Below the pieces are notes generated by a model. It saw only the letters and a program-made list of their open reading frames with translations. It was not told the origin of the DNA and searched no databases. The position numbers and the translations under genes were made by a program. DNA of 64,000 bases from Buchnera aphidicola (Pemphigus immunis) (GTDB lineage: Bacteria; Pseudomonadota; Gammaproteobacteria; Enterobacterales; Enterobacteriaceae), in NCBI RefSeq assembly GCF_964059115.1, contig NZ_OZ060408.1, positions 533,570 through 597,569 of the forward strand, in the 5' to 3' direction. Shown here piece by piece: positions 9,989 to 20,148 of the stretch. Every line of letters begins with the position of its first letter. The first letter of the stretch is position 1.

Positions 9989-11386
9989 ATGTCAGAAAAT
10001 AAATTCTATAAAAAAATAAAAGAAAACCAAATTCATCAATTTAAAATACCTCCTCATTCAATTGAAGCAGAACAATCTGTATTAGGAGGATTAATGTTAG
10101 ATAATGAAAGATGGGATACAGTTTCAGAACGCATTGTAGCTGATGATTTTTTTAGCCTTCCCCATCGTTTAATTTTTCGTGAAATGCAAAAATTACTAGA
10201 TCTTGGAAATCCTATTGATTTGATAACCTTATCAGAATCTCTAGAACAAAAAGGAACTTTAGAAAGAGTTGGTAGATTTGCCTATTTAGCAGAACTATCA
10301 AAAAATACACCAAGTACTGCTAATATTACCGCTTATGCAGATATAGTACGTGAACGTGCTGTAGTGAGAGAAATGATTTTAGTAGCTAACAAAATAGCTA
10401 ATGCAGGATATGATCCTCAAGGAAGAAAAAGCGAAGAATTATTAGATTATGCGGAATCAAGCGTTTTCAAAATTGCGGAAAAAAGATCTAAAAAAGATTC
10501 CGGACCTAAAAATATCGAACAAATCCTTAATATGACTGTAGAAAATATAGAAAAATTATTCAAAAATCCGCATGATGGTGTCACAGGTATTAATACAGGA
10601 TACCAAGATCTTAATAAAAAAACATCAGGATTACAACGTTCCGATTTAATTATCATAGCTGCACGACCATCCATGGGTAAAACTACTTTCGCTATGAATT
10701 TGTGCGAAAACTCCGCTATGATTTATGACAAACCAGTATTAATATTTAGTCTCGAAATGCCTGTTGAACAAATTATGATGCGTATGCTTGCTTCATTATC
10801 CCGAGTAAATCAATCTCGTATTCGTACAGGACAGTTAACCGATGAAGATTGGTCTAGAATTTCTAGTACAATGAACATTTTATTAAAAAAGAAAAATATG
10901 TATATCGATGACTCTTCTGGTTTAACTCCCAGTGAAGTTCGTTCAAGAGCCCGTCGCATATATCGTGAAAATAATGGTTTAAGTTTAATTATGGTTGATT
11001 ATTTACAATTAATGAGAGTACCTTCATTATCAGATAATCGAACATTGGAAATTGCAGAAATTTCAAGATCTTTAAAATCTTTAGCAAAAGAATTACAGGT
11101 TCCTGTCATAGCATTATCTCAACTTAACAGATCTTTAGAACAAAGATCTGATAAAAGACCGGTAAATTCGGATTTAAGAGAATCTGGCTCTCTCGAACAA
11201 GATGCTGATCTTATAATGTTTATATATAGAGATGAAGTATATCATGAAGATAGTGATCTTAAAGGTATTGCAGAAATTATCATAGGAAAACAAAGAAACG
11301 GTCCTATCGGAAAAATACGCTTAACCTTTAATGGTCATTGGTCTAGATTTGATAACTATGCCGGACCTCAATATAATGAAGAATAA
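9989..11386 (+). CDS. dnaB: Replicative DNA helicase DnaB
   Basis: DnaB is the hexameric 5'-3' helicase that unwinds DNA at the replication fork. It has 465 residues (E. coli 471). The N-terminal primase-interaction domain spans about 20-165, followed by a linker and the RecA-like domain. Walker A ARPSMGKT is at 225-232 and Walker B MVDYLQL at 335-341, followed by the conserved SQLNRSLEQRSDKRP segment. No intein interrupts it. It is monocistronic, with long gaps on both sides. Confidence 0.98.
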   Translation: MSENKFYKKIKENQIHQFKIPPHSIEAEQSVLGGLMLDNERWDTVSERIVADDFFSLPHRLIFREMQKLLDLGNPIDLITLSESLEQKGTLERVGRFAYLAELSKNTPSTANITAYADIVRERAVVREMILVANKIANAGYDPQGRKSEELLDYAESSVFKIAEKRSKKDSGPKNIEQILNMTVENIEKLFKNPHDGVTGINTGYQDLNKKTSGLQRSDLIIIAARPSMGKTTFAMNLCENSAMIYDKPVLIFSLEMPVEQIMMRMLASLSRVNQSRIRTGQLTDEDWSRISSTMNILLKKKNMYIDDSSGLTPSEVRSRARRIYRENNGLSLIMVDYLQLMRVPSLSDNRTLEIAEISRSLKSLAKELQVPVIALSQLNRSLEQRSDKRPVNSDLRESGSLEQDADLIMFIYRDEVYHEDSDLKGIAEIIIGKQRNGPIGKIRLTFNGHWSRFDNYAGPQYNEE

Positions 11387-11791
11387 AAGATATATTGGTA
11401 TTATTTTTACTAAACATTAATTTTATCTGTAATTCTAACTTGCTATAAATCTATATATTACATATATTATAATAAAAAAAATATAAAGAATATATATTTA
11501 AATTATTTTTAACTAATTTTTATTATTAAAATAATGGTATTTTTTATGTTATTTCAAAAATGGAATATGCATATTAAATTAATAAATGTTAATCTAAATA
11601 TATATTTTATAAATAAACAAAAATTTATAAAAATTAAAATAAACTTTTATCAAACATATTCTGTGTTAAAGTAACATTTTTATCATATTTTTCAAATAAA
11701 ATAGCATTACTGATATTAAATAATAGTATAAACTATATTCAAAAAAATTCTAATAACTTTTTTACTTTAAAAACAAAAAGACTGAAAAATA
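11387..11791. other. Gene-free stretch between dnaB and gshB
   Basis: These 405 AT-rich bases hold no recognised gene. A 42-codon open frame starting at ATG 11546 and ending at 11674 has no convincing ribosome-binding site and no similarity I know of; it is most likely chance. The gshB promoter should be at the right end. Confidence 0.55.
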
Positions 11792-12766
11792 ATGAACATA
11801 AAGCTAGGTATAGTAATGGATCCCATTTCTACTATCAACATAAAAAAAGATTCTAGTTTTGCTATTTTACTAAAAGCACAAGAAAAAAAATATAAAATTT
11901 ATTACATAGAAATTCATGATTTATTTTTAATAAAAAATAAAAGTTATGCCAAAAGTCGTCTATTAAGAATAGAAAAAAATGAAAAAAAATGGTTTTTCTT
12001 AGGAAAAGAAGAATATATTCCATTATCTAGTTTAAATGTTATTTTAATGCGCAAAGATCCTCCTGTAAATATCCAATTCATTTATGCAACATATATTTTA
12101 GAATCTGCAGAAAAATCAGGAGTACTAGTTATTAATAAACCTAAAAGTCTAAGAAAATTTAATGAAAAAATATTTGCAACTCATTTTCCTGAAATTATAC
12201 CTGACACTTTAATAACAAGTAATACTATTTTAATACGTCAATTTTTAAATAAACACCAAGATATAATTATAAAACCGCTAGACGGTATGGGAGGAAAATC
12301 AGTTTTTCGTGTAAAAAAAAATGATCCTAACATATCGGTAATTATCGAAACTATGACTAAATATGAAAAATCATATTGCGTATTACAAAATTATTTACCT
12401 GAAATAAAAGAAGGAGATAAACGTATTTTTATTATAAATGGAAAACCATTTCCATGGTGTTTAGCTAGAATTCCAAAATCTGGTGAAACAAGAGGCAATT
12501 TAGCTGCTGGCGGTATTGGAAAACCAAAAAAATTAAATCAAGAAGATTTTAAAATAGCTAATTATATTTCTAATCCGTTAAAAAAAATGGGATTACTGTT
12601 TGTAGGAATCGATATTATTGGAAATAAATTAATAGAAATTAATATCACCAGTCCTACTGGAATTTGTGAAATTGAATCATGTTGTGATAAATCTATCACA
12701 GATTTAATTATCGATACCATTGAAAAAAAAATACTAAAAATAAAAAATAAATCAATTAATATATAA
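11792..12766 (+). CDS. gshB: Glutathione synthetase
   Basis: GshB joins gamma-glutamylcysteine and glycine with ATP to make glutathione. It has 324 residues (E. coli 316), begins MNIKLGIVMDPI, and shows the ATP-grasp signature IIKPLDGMGGKSVF in the middle and GGIGKP followed by GIDIIG and EIN near the C-terminus. It is 28 bp upstream of ruvX on the same strand. In E. coli gshB also precedes ruvX (yqgF), with yqgE between, which is missing here. Confidence 0.96.
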   Translation: MNIKLGIVMDPISTINIKKDSSFAILLKAQEKKYKIYYIEIHDLFLIKNKSYAKSRLLRIEKNEKKWFFLGKEEYIPLSSLNVILMRKDPPVNIQFIYATYILESAEKSGVLVINKPKSLRKFNEKIFATHFPEIIPDTLITSNTILIRQFLNKHQDIIIKPLDGMGGKSVFRVKKNDPNISVIIETMTKYEKSYCVLQNYLPEIKEGDKRIFIINGKPFPWCLARIPKSGETRGNLAAGGIGKPKKLNQEDFKIANYISNPLKKMGLLFVGIDIIGNKLIEINITSPTGICEIESCCDKSITDLIIDTIEKKILKIKNKSINI

Positions 12767-12794
12767 ATATATTTTTATTTTAAGAGATTTAAAC

Positions 12795-13226
12795 ATGCTT
12801 ATATTATCCTTTGATTTTGGAATAAAAAATATCGGTGTAGCTGTAGGACAAAAGTTAACTTTTACAGCACATGCGTTAAAACCTCTTCAAGCTAAATTTG
12901 GAGTTCCAAATTGGAATCAAGTTAATGCTCTTATATTAGAATGGAAACCACAATTCATTGTAGTTGGATTACCATTAAATATAGATGGAAGCAAACAAAA
13001 TATAACAAAAAAAACAGAAAAATTTGCAAAATTAATAAAAAAAAAATTTTCTTTACATGTAGAATTGCATGATGAACGTCTAAGTACAATAGAAGCTAAG
13101 TCAATATTATTTGCACAAGGTGGTTTTAAATCGTTAAAAAAAAATAACATCCACTCAATTTCCGCAGTAATTATATTAGAAAGTTGGTTTTTTAATACTG
13201 AATATAAAAAAAATAATTTTTGTTGA
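12795..13226 (+). CDS. ruvX: RuvX/YqgF-family 16S rRNA processing nuclease
   Basis: YqgF is an RNase H-fold nuclease implicated in 5'-end maturation of pre-16S rRNA (family knowledge). It has 143 residues (E. coli 138). The first acidic residue is D7 in SFDFGIKNIGVAVG, a conserved VVGLPLNIDGS segment follows, and ELHDERLST carries further conserved acidic residues. A ribosome-binding site AAGAGA precedes the ATG, and the short spacing from gshB suggests co-transcription. Confidence 0.94.
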   Translation: MLILSFDFGIKNIGVAVGQKLTFTAHALKPLQAKFGVPNWNQVNALILEWKPQFIVVGLPLNIDGSKQNITKKTEKFAKLIKKKFSLHVELHDERLSTIEAKSILFAQGGFKSLKKNNIHSISAVIILESWFFNTEYKKNNFC

Positions 13227-13317
13227 ATTAAAATTAGTATTTATAAATGAAAATAAAAAATAATTACCATTTTTATATTACAAATATATAAATTATAAAA
13301 TAATTGAAAATACTTAA

Positions 13318-14454
13318 ATGATAACTTTACCTCCTCTTAGTTTATATATTCATATTCCTTGGTGCTTTAAAAAATGTCCTTACTGCGATTTTAATACTTA
13401 TGTAACAAAACATAAAATTCCAGAAAAAGAATATATTCATCATCTAATATTAGATTTAAAAAAAGATATACATTTAACTTCAAATAGAATTATTAATACT
13501 ATTTTTATTGGTGGAGGAACACCCAGTTTGTTTCATTATGAATCTATACACATATTATTAAAAGAAATAAAAAAATGTGTTTATGTTTCTCCATCAGCAG
13601 AAATTACAATTGAAACTAACCCTAAAGATATTGAATATAAAAAAATTCTAAAATATAAAGAAATTGGAATCACCAGACTTTCTGTAGGTATACAAACTTT
13701 CAATAAAAAACAATTACACTTATTATCACGAGATAAAGAAAGTATTGATATCCCTACCATTAAAACTATCATACATGATATTAAATTTGAAAACGTAAAT
13801 TTTGATATAATGTACGGACTTCCGTCACAATCGTTAAAAACCGCTTTATCAGATTTAAAAAAAGCCATTTCTTTAAATCCTCACCATATTTCATGGTATC
13901 AATTAACTATTGAACCCAATACTGTTTTTTATAGTAAAAAACTTAATTTACCAAACTCAGAAAATATGTGGAAAATATGGAAAAAAGGAAGAAAATTATT
14001 AACTTTATCAGGTTATCAACAGTATGAAATTTCTTCTTATTCGAAAAAAGGATACCATTGTAAACACAACATCAACTACTGGAAATATGGTGATTATATA
14101 GGTATAGGTTGTGGTGCTCACGGTAAACTAACACAAAAAAATGGTACTCTAATTAGAGTGATTAAAAATAAGGGTATTTTCGATTTTATAAATGGAAAAT
14201 ACATAAATAAAATATATACAGTAAAAGACCAAGATAAACCTTTTGAATATTTTATGAACACTTTGAGATTATTCCAACCCATATATCGAAAAAACTTTAG
14301 TAAATATACTTTTCTTAAAGAAAAATATATTAAAAAAAATATTGAATCTGCTATCTCTCAAAATTATTTGCAAGAAACATTACTTACTTGGAAAACTACA
14401 GAAAAGGGAAAATTATTTTTAAATACTTTGTTAGAAATGTTTTTACATGATTGA
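13318..14454 (+). CDS. hemW: Heme chaperone HemW (radical-SAM protein)
   Basis: HemW is a radical-SAM-family protein thought to bind and insert heme rather than act as coproporphyrinogen oxidase. The 378 residues equal E. coli HemW (YggW). The CX3CX2C cluster motif is C16, C20 and C23 in PWCFKKCPYC. FIGGGTPS and GYQQYEISSY match the family. It ends 2 bp from the 3' end of the convergent trmB. The genes that separate ruvX and hemW in E. coli are gone. Confidence 0.95.
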   Translation: MITLPPLSLYIHIPWCFKKCPYCDFNTYVTKHKIPEKEYIHHLILDLKKDIHLTSNRIINTIFIGGGTPSLFHYESIHILLKEIKKCVYVSPSAEITIETNPKDIEYKKILKYKEIGITRLSVGIQTFNKKQLHLLSRDKESIDIPTIKTIIHDIKFENVNFDIMYGLPSQSLKTALSDLKKAISLNPHHISWYQLTIEPNTVFYSKKLNLPNSENMWKIWKKGRKLLTLSGYQQYEISSYSKKGYHCKHNINYWKYGDYIGIGCGAHGKLTQKNGTLIRVIKNKGIFDFINGKYINKIYTVKDQDKPFEYFMNTLRLFQPIYRKNFSKYTFLKEKYIKKNIESAISQNYLQETLLTWKTTEKGKLFLNTLLEMFLHD

Positions 14455-14456
14455 TA

Positions 14457-15176
14457 TCATCTTATTTTTTCAAAAAATAAATCAAATATAACTTTATTCA
14501 AAACAATAGCTTTTTTTTCAAATTTAGTTACAGGACGACTCTTTGGTCTTATAATATAATTATTTGTTTCTGACAAATTTTTATATTCTGGAATGTGATT
14601 TATTATTTCAATAATATCATCTGCATAACTCTGACAATCAGTAGCTACATGTAATGTACCACCTATAACTAATTTTTTTAAAATTAAATTAATAAATTTT
14701 TTTTTCAAAATTCTTCTTTTATGATGTCTTTTTTTATGCCACGGATCAGGAAAAAATAATTGTACTGTAGACAATGTTCTATTTTTAATCATATATAACA
14801 TTACTTCTTCTGCATCATGATATATAACCTTTAAATTTTTTGTTTTCTTAAAAAATGCATATTTTAAACATTTTAAAAAACTATTTTGATGCACTTCAAT
14901 ACCTAAAAAATTTTTTTTACTGTTTTTTAAAGCAGTATCTACTAACGTTTTTCCTGTTCCAAATCCAATTTCTAATACTATAGGAGATATAGAATCAAAA
15001 ATCTTATTCAAATCTATTTTTTCTGTCTTAAATGATAAACCCAAAATAGGGAAAATATTCTTTATAATTTTTATACCAGAATCATTAATTTTTTTATTTC
15101 TAAGAACAAAACTACGAATCTGACGTAAAAATATACCATTATTATTATATTTCGGAATTATAATATTCTCAATCAT
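14457..15176 (-). CDS. trmB: tRNA (guanine-N7)-methyltransferase
   Basis: TrmB makes m7G46 in the variable loop of several tRNAs. It has 239 residues, like E. coli. The SAM-binding motif LEIGFGTGKTL is in the middle and the tRNA-binding FFPDPWHKKRHHKRR follows. The start gives MIENIIIPKYNNNG. The gene ends next to hemW, with which it converges, and faces mutY divergently across 145 bp. Confidence 0.96.
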   Translation of the reverse strand: MIENIIIPKYNNNGIFLRQIRSFVLRNKKINDSGIKIIKNIFPILGLSFKTEKIDLNKIFDSISPIVLEIGFGTGKTLVDTALKNSKKNFLGIEVHQNSFLKCLKYAFFKKTKNLKVIYHDAEEVMLYMIKNRTLSTVQLFFPDPWHKKRHHKRRILKKKFINLILKKLVIGGTLHVATDCQSYADDIIEIINHIPEYKNLSETNNYIIRPKSRPVTKFEKKAIVLNKVIFDLFFEKIR

Positions 15177-15321
15177 ATTAAAATCCTTATGTATTATTTT
15201 TAAAATTACATAAAAATATTATAATATAAAAATTTGAATTTTATTTAAATAATATTGTTTAACAAACATAAAAACTTACACGAAATTAATAAAAATTATA
15301 TTACAATAGGATTAGAAATAT

Positions 15322-16380
15322 ATGAATACTTTTTATAAATTCTATCAATTAATTATAAATTGGTACCACATTCATGGTAGAAAAAAATTACCTTGGCAAA
15401 TAAAAAAAACACCTTATAAAATTTGGCTATCAGAAATAATGTTACAACAAACACAAGTAAAAACTGTCATTCCTTATTTCAATGCCTTTATTAAAAAATT
15501 TCCAGACTTTAACAGTTTAAAAAAAGCTTCTATGAATGAAATATGTTTTCTTTGGAGCGGATTAGGATATTATGCTAGAGCAAAAAATTTATATAAAACA
15601 ACCAAAATTATTTCTGAAAAATATAAAAATAAATTTCCAGATAATTTTTTTGAACTAATTCAATTACCTGGAATAGGAAAATCTACCGCTGGAGCTATTT
15701 TGTCATTAGCATTCGGATATTATTATCCTATTTTAGACGGTAATGTAAAAAGAATTATTACTCGCTACTATGCAATTAATATAAAAATAAATGAAAAAAA
15801 AACAGAAAGTAAACTATGGAAAATTATCAATAACATTACTCCAATACATAATACTGGAAAATTTAATCAAGCTATGATGGATTTAGGTTCTTTAATTTGT
15901 ACAAGAATAAAACCAAAATGTCATATTTGTCCATTAAATATCAATTGTATATCATTATCAAATAAAAATTGTGAAGATTACCCTAAAAAAAATAGTTACA
16001 AAAATATTTTAAAAAAAACTTTTTATTTTTTAATTTTACAATATAATCATTTTATATTCTTAAAAAAAAGACCATCATATGGAATATGGGCTAATTTATT
16101 TTCTTTCCCGGAATTTTATAAAGAAATAAATGCTCAATCTTGGATAAATGAAAAAAATATTAAAAAAAGTAAAAAACAAATCATTAATCCTTTTTACCAT
16201 TATTTTACCCATTTAAAATTACATATTATACCTATACATATAACTGTAACTTTATCGCAAAAAAAAAATATTCATCATAACTATGCAATTTGGTATAACC
16301 TTATAAATCCACAATTAATTGGTTTATCCAGTCCTGTTAAAAAAATTATAACCATTCTTAAAAAATATGAGGTAAAATAG
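15322..16380 (+). CDS. mutY: Adenine DNA glycosylase MutY
   Basis: MutY removes adenine mispaired with 8-oxoguanine. It has 352 residues (E. coli 350). The helix-hairpin-helix lies near LPGIGKSTAG (115-124). Catalytic residues are E38 and D139. The [4Fe-4S] ligands are C193, C200, C203 and C209. A divergent MutT-like C-terminal domain keeps the FPEF segment and FTHLKLH. It is followed after 3 bp by yggX, the same pair as in E. coli. Confidence 0.97.
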   Translation: MNTFYKFYQLIINWYHIHGRKKLPWQIKKTPYKIWLSEIMLQQTQVKTVIPYFNAFIKKFPDFNSLKKASMNEICFLWSGLGYYARAKNLYKTTKIISEKYKNKFPDNFFELIQLPGIGKSTAGAILSLAFGYYYPILDGNVKRIITRYYAINIKINEKKTESKLWKIINNITPIHNTGKFNQAMMDLGSLICTRIKPKCHICPLNINCISLSNKNCEDYPKKNSYKNILKKTFYFLILQYNHFIFLKKRPSYGIWANLFSFPEFYKEINAQSWINEKNIKKSKKQIINPFYHYFTHLKLHIIPIHITVTLSQKKNIHHNYAIWYNLINPQLIGLSSPVKKIITILKKYEVK

Positions 16381-16383
16381 CCA

Positions 16384-16620
16384 ATGAATCGTATCATTTT
16401 TTGTAAATTTTTAAAAAAAGAAGCAGAAGGACAAGAATACCAAATATACCCAGGAATATTAGGAAAACGTATATATAATGAAATTTCTAAATCAGCCTGG
16501 AAAATATGGATGTCTAAACAAACAATGATAATCAATGAAAAAAAATTAAATATGTTAAATTTAAATGACAGAAAAATAATAGAAAAACATATGGAAAATT
16601 TCTTATTTAAAAATAAATAA
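16384..16620 (+). CDS. yggX: Fe(2+)-trafficking protein YggX
   Basis: YggX is a small protein linked to protection of iron-sulfur clusters from oxidation. It begins [17 protein letters not shown] with conserved C7, matching E. coli. It has 78 residues against 91, stopping at NFLFKNK and so lacking the polar C-terminal tail. It starts 3 bp after mutY and is presumably translationally coupled with it. Confidence 0.94.
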   Translation: MNRIIFCKFLKKEAEGQEYQIYPGILGKRIYNEISKSAWKIWMSKQTMIINEKKLNMLNLNDRKIIEKHMENFLFKNK

Positions 16621-16864
16621 ATTTATGAAATATAGTACTAATACCAATCAATTAATAATAACAAAATACTTTTTTTAAAAATATATTTTGTTAAAAATAC
16701 TTTAATATGAACCGATATTATAACCACTACTATAAAAATGTAAATTATTAAATAAAAATTTCATTTTACATTCATTACTAATTATTTAAAACATAAAATT
16801 AAAGATAATAAAATAAATATAATATTACTAATTAACAAGGAAATTAAAAGATAATATTAATGAA

Positions 16865-18310
16865 TTAACAACAAAAAATATAACTTTCTAAATTTTCAGA
16901 ATAAATTAACAACTCTTTTAATAAAAAAATTTTTTTTTCATCTTCATTATGTTTTTTTAATAAAAATTTTATGTTTAATCTATATTTAGATATTAATTTC
17001 TTATTTAAAACTGTGCTACAATATTTAAACCATACTTTTTTTTCATTATTTTTTAAAAAAATAGGAAAATTACGAGCTTTACAACGAAATAATATTTTTT
17101 CAATTCTATTATCACGAAAAAAAAAATTCTCATCAACATCATCTAATGGAAGTTGTACATGTAATTTTTCTATAATTTTTTTATCTTGATTACAAAAAAA
17201 AGAATCATAAATTTTTAAATCAATATCTTTTGGTAATACATCATAACTATAATTTAAAAAAAATAAAATATAGTTTTTAATTGATAATGTTCTCTTTAAA
17301 ATATATAAATTACTATAGCAATTTTGCTTATCAATATTTAATCTATCTAAATCTTTTTTCAAAAGACAATTTAAAGGAACAAATATCGGACATCTATTTA
17401 AATATATAAATAACAATCCTAATGAAAATAATTCATTATAATTTAATTTTTTAGTATATATTTTTTTTAAATAATTAATTAAAAGAAGTATATTTTTACT
17501 TAAATCAATACCTATTAATATATTATTGTTTTTAGGATGTCGTAATATTGGAGATATTAAACCAATATTACTCCGAGAAGCACCAAATAATCCAGATATA
17601 TAAAATATTGGCGTCATATTATTTGTATCTATTAAACTTAATAATTGTACTTTAGTACGTATGTCAAATAAAAATTGAAATAATTTTGCATTTTTTTCTT
17701 TTAACAATTTTGCTAACGCAACAGTTGCATAAACATCCGATAGAGCGTCATGCGCTGTAATGTGGGAAATGTTATTTTCTTTACTAATATCCTCTAATTT
17801 AAAACTAGGCATTCCTGTGTCATTTATCGGCCAATTTATTCCATTAGGTCGAAGTGCGTAATATGTACGCAAAACACCCAATAAATCCCAACGAGAATTA
17901 CCATTCTTCCAACTCCAAGAATAAGGATCTAATAAATTCCTATAAAAAATATTTCGAGTAATTTCATCATCAAAAAGAATATTATTATAACCTATAACAC
18001 AAGTATTACCTACATTAAGAATATTATAGATATATTTAGAAAAATAAAATTCATTATAACCATCTAAAAATGTTTTTTGTGGAGTAATACCTGTAATTAA
18101 TATTGATTCAGGATTTGGTAAATAATCTATTGGAGGGTAACAATATAATATTTTTGGTTTATCAATAATATTAAAATTAATATCAGTACGAATACATGCA
18201 AATTGCGCAGGTTTATCTAAAGCAGAATTTGTTCCAAAAGTTTCATAATCATAAAAAATAAATGTTGATATATTTTTTTTATATTTTTTAAGAAATTTTG
18301 TCATAATCAC
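16865..18310 (-). CDS. sbcB: Exodeoxyribonuclease I
   Basis: ExoI degrades single-stranded DNA 3' to 5' in recombination and mismatch repair. It has 481 residues (E. coli 475). The DEDD exonuclease starts with D21 and E23 in YDYETFGTN, followed by GYNNILFDDE and HDALSDVYAT. The SH3-like and C-terminal domains are more diverged but collinear. The start may be the first ATG or the ATG two codons later (18304). A 227-bp spacer separates it from tRNA-Asn. Confidence 0.95.
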   Translation of the reverse strand: MIMTKFLKKYKKNISTFIFYDYETFGTNSALDKPAQFACIRTDINFNIIDKPKILYCYPPIDYLPNPESILITGITPQKTFLDGYNEFYFSKYIYNILNVGNTCVIGYNNILFDDEITRNIFYRNLLDPYSWSWKNGNSRWDLLGVLRTYYALRPNGINWPINDTGMPSFKLEDISKENNISHITAHDALSDVYATVALAKLLKEKNAKLFQFLFDIRTKVQLLSLIDTNNMTPIFYISGLFGASRSNIGLISPILRHPKNNNILIGIDLSKNILLLINYLKKIYTKKLNYNELFSLGLLFIYLNRCPIFVPLNCLLKKDLDRLNIDKQNCYSNLYILKRTLSIKNYILFFLNYSYDVLPKDIDLKIYDSFFCNQDKKIIEKLHVQLPLDDVDENFFFRDNRIEKILFRCKARNFPIFLKNNEKKVWFKYCSTVLNKKLISKYRLNIKFLLKKHNEDEKKIFLLKELLIYSENLESYIFCC

Positions 18311-18537
18311 ATTACTTACTATTAATAAATAAAAATAATTTTTATCAAAAAAAATATTTAAAATAAAATATAGATAATCTAAAAAATATATTACATTAAT
18401 TTATGCACTGTTACCAATTAAAAAAAAATATTTAATATATATTAAACTAAAAATAAATTTTAATACAATTAAATTTATCATATCATATATCAAATTTAAA
18501 TTTTAAAAATTATAAAATATATTAATAAAAATTTTTA

Positions 18538-18613
18538 TGGCTCCTCCGACTGGATTCGAACCAGTGACATACGGATTAACAGTCCGCCGTTCTACCAACT
18601 GAACTACAGAGGA
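18538..18613 (-). tRNA. tRNA-Asn (anticodon GTT)
   Basis: The minus strand reads TCCTCTGTAGTTCAGTTGG at the 5' end, and the 3' acceptor strand CGGAGGA is followed by discriminator G and an encoded CCA. The anticodon loop carries GTT. It is nearly identical to E. coli tRNA-Asn. Confidence 0.97.
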
Positions 18614-18781
18614 AAATTGTATTTTATCATTATTTTTTTTATAAATCAATAAATTTTATTTACATACATAAAAACATATTAAAAAAAACTTTTACATATA
18701 AAATTTATAAAATATAAAGAATATCACTTGAAATATTATCATTAAAATAATAATATATATTAGTTTTAAAATAAGAAATTT

Positions 18782-18854
18782 GGCCCCTTAGCTCAGAGGT
18801 AAGAGCAGGCGACTCATAATCGCTTGGTCGCTGGTTCAAATCCAGCAGGGGCCA
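18782..18854 (+). tRNA. tRNA-Ile2 (anticodon CAT, read as lysidine-modified)
   Basis: The acceptor stem GGCCCCT pairs with AGGGGCC at 18847-18853 and the discriminator is A. The anticodon is CAT. The body matches E. coli ileX (GGCCCCTTAGCTCAG start, GGCGACTCATAATCGC arm) rather than the elongator or initiator methionine tRNAs. It should therefore be modified by TilS to read AUA. CCA is not encoded. Confidence 0.93.
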
Positions 18855-19008
18855 AAAATATTTAATAAATTATTTAAATTTAAAACTTTTGATATAAAAT
18901 TTTTATTTTATATCAGATAGAATTATCTTTTTTATATTTATAAAAATTTTTATATACTGCATATATATATCTTTAATAAAATTTTTATAAAATAACAAGG
19001 TAAGTAAA

Positions 19009-19665
19009 ATGATCAATTGGAAAAAAGAATTTATTAAGTTTTCTTTAGAAAAGAAAGTATTACAATTTGGTAATTTTAATTTAAAATCAGGAAGAAAAAG
19101 TCCTTATTTTTTTAATTCTGGATTATTCTGTACTGGGAAAGATATATTTAAATTAGGTAAATTTTATGCTCATGCTATAATAGAATCAAAAATAAAGTGC
19201 AACATTCTTTATGGATTAGCCTATAAAGGAATTCCTATTGTAACATCTACATCTTTTTCTTTAAATCAATATTATAATATCAATCTTCCTTTTTGTTTTA
19301 ACAGAAAAAAAATTAAAAAATATGGTGAAGGAGGAACACTAATAGGTCATGAATTAAAAAAAAATATTATAATTATAGATGATGTAATTACAGTTGGTAC
19401 AGCTATTAAAAGTGCAATGAAACATATTCAACAAAAAAGTAAAATTGTTATTTCAGCAATAATTGTGGCGTTAGATCGTCAAGAAATAGGTAACAAAACT
19501 TATTCTGCTGTAAAAGAAATAGAAGACGAATATGGTTGTAAAGTAATATCTATTATTAATATGCAAGATTTAATTAATTATCTATCAGAAAAAAAAGATA
19601 TGAAATATAATTTAGATAAATTATATAATTATCGTCTTAGGTATGGTATAAATAAAACAGAATAA
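19009..19665 (+). CDS. pyrE: Orotate phosphoribosyltransferase
   Basis: PyrE makes orotidine monophosphate from orotate and PRPP in pyrimidine synthesis. It has 218 residues (E. coli 213). The PRPP-binding motif IIIDDVITVGTA is at 122-133, preceded by the flexible-loop region with FNRKKIKKYGEGG near 97-109. A ribosome-binding site AAGGTAAG lies upstream of the ATG. It converges with dut across 8 bp. Confidence 0.96.
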   Translation: MINWKKEFIKFSLEKKVLQFGNFNLKSGRKSPYFFNSGLFCTGKDIFKLGKFYAHAIIESKIKCNILYGLAYKGIPIVTSTSFSLNQYYNINLPFCFNRKKIKKYGEGGTLIGHELKKNIIIIDDVITVGTAIKSAMKHIQQKSKIVISAIIVALDRQEIGNKTYSAVKEIEDEYGCKVISIINMQDLINYLSEKKDMKYNLDKLYNYRLRYGINKTE

Positions 19666-19673
19666 TTTTAAAA

Positions 19674-20135
19674 TTATTGATTTCCAGAATGACCAAAACC
19701 TTTTTTACCTCGTTCGGTACTTATAGTAAAATTATTTACTATATTAAATACTGGACGAATTATAGGTACAAAAACCATTTGTGCTATTTTATCACCAGGT
19801 TGCACTGTGTATTCTTTGTCACTTCTATTCCAAATAGAAACCATTATCTGACCTTGATAATCAGAATCTAATAAACCGACTGAATTACCTAAAACAATAC
19901 CAAAAATATGTCCTAAACCGGAACGAGGTAAAATCATAGCAGTAATTTCAGGATCAGAAATATGAATAGCAATTCCAGTAGGTAATAAAATTGATTCCAA
20001 AGATGACAATTTTAATTTTTTTTTTATACATGCTCGTAAATCTATAGCAGAAGATCCTTTAGTGGCATAATTTAAATATGGGAAAACTGTACCAATTCTA
20101 GAATCTAAAATTCTAATATCAATTTTTTTATTCAT
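19674..20135 (-). CDS. dut: Deoxyuridine 5'-triphosphate nucleotidohydrolase (dUTPase)
   Basis: Dut hydrolyses dUTP to dUMP, keeping uracil out of DNA. I choose the ATG at 20135, giving 153 residues and [11 protein letters not shown], aligned with E. coli MKKIDVKILD (152). An upstream ATG at 20177 adds 14 non-conserved residues and would overlap cysQ. The motifs [20 protein letters not shown] and the C-terminal P-loop-like [10 protein letters not shown] are present. It is 13 bp downstream of cysQ on the same strand. Confidence 0.95.
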   Translation of the reverse strand: MNKKIDIRILDSRIGTVFPYLNYATKGSSAIDLRACIKKKLKLSSLESILLPTGIAIHISDPEITAMILPRSGLGHIFGIVLGNSVGLLDSDYQGQIMVSIWNRSDKEYTVQPGDKIAQMVFVPIIRPVFNIVNNFTISTERGKKGFGHSGNQ

Positions 20136-20148
20136 AATATGATTTTTA

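Noticed and set aside
11546-11674. 42-codon open frame between dnaB and gshB
   Set aside because: No convincing ribosome-binding site, only AT-rich amino acids (I, K, N, F), and no known counterpart; expected by chance at this composition.
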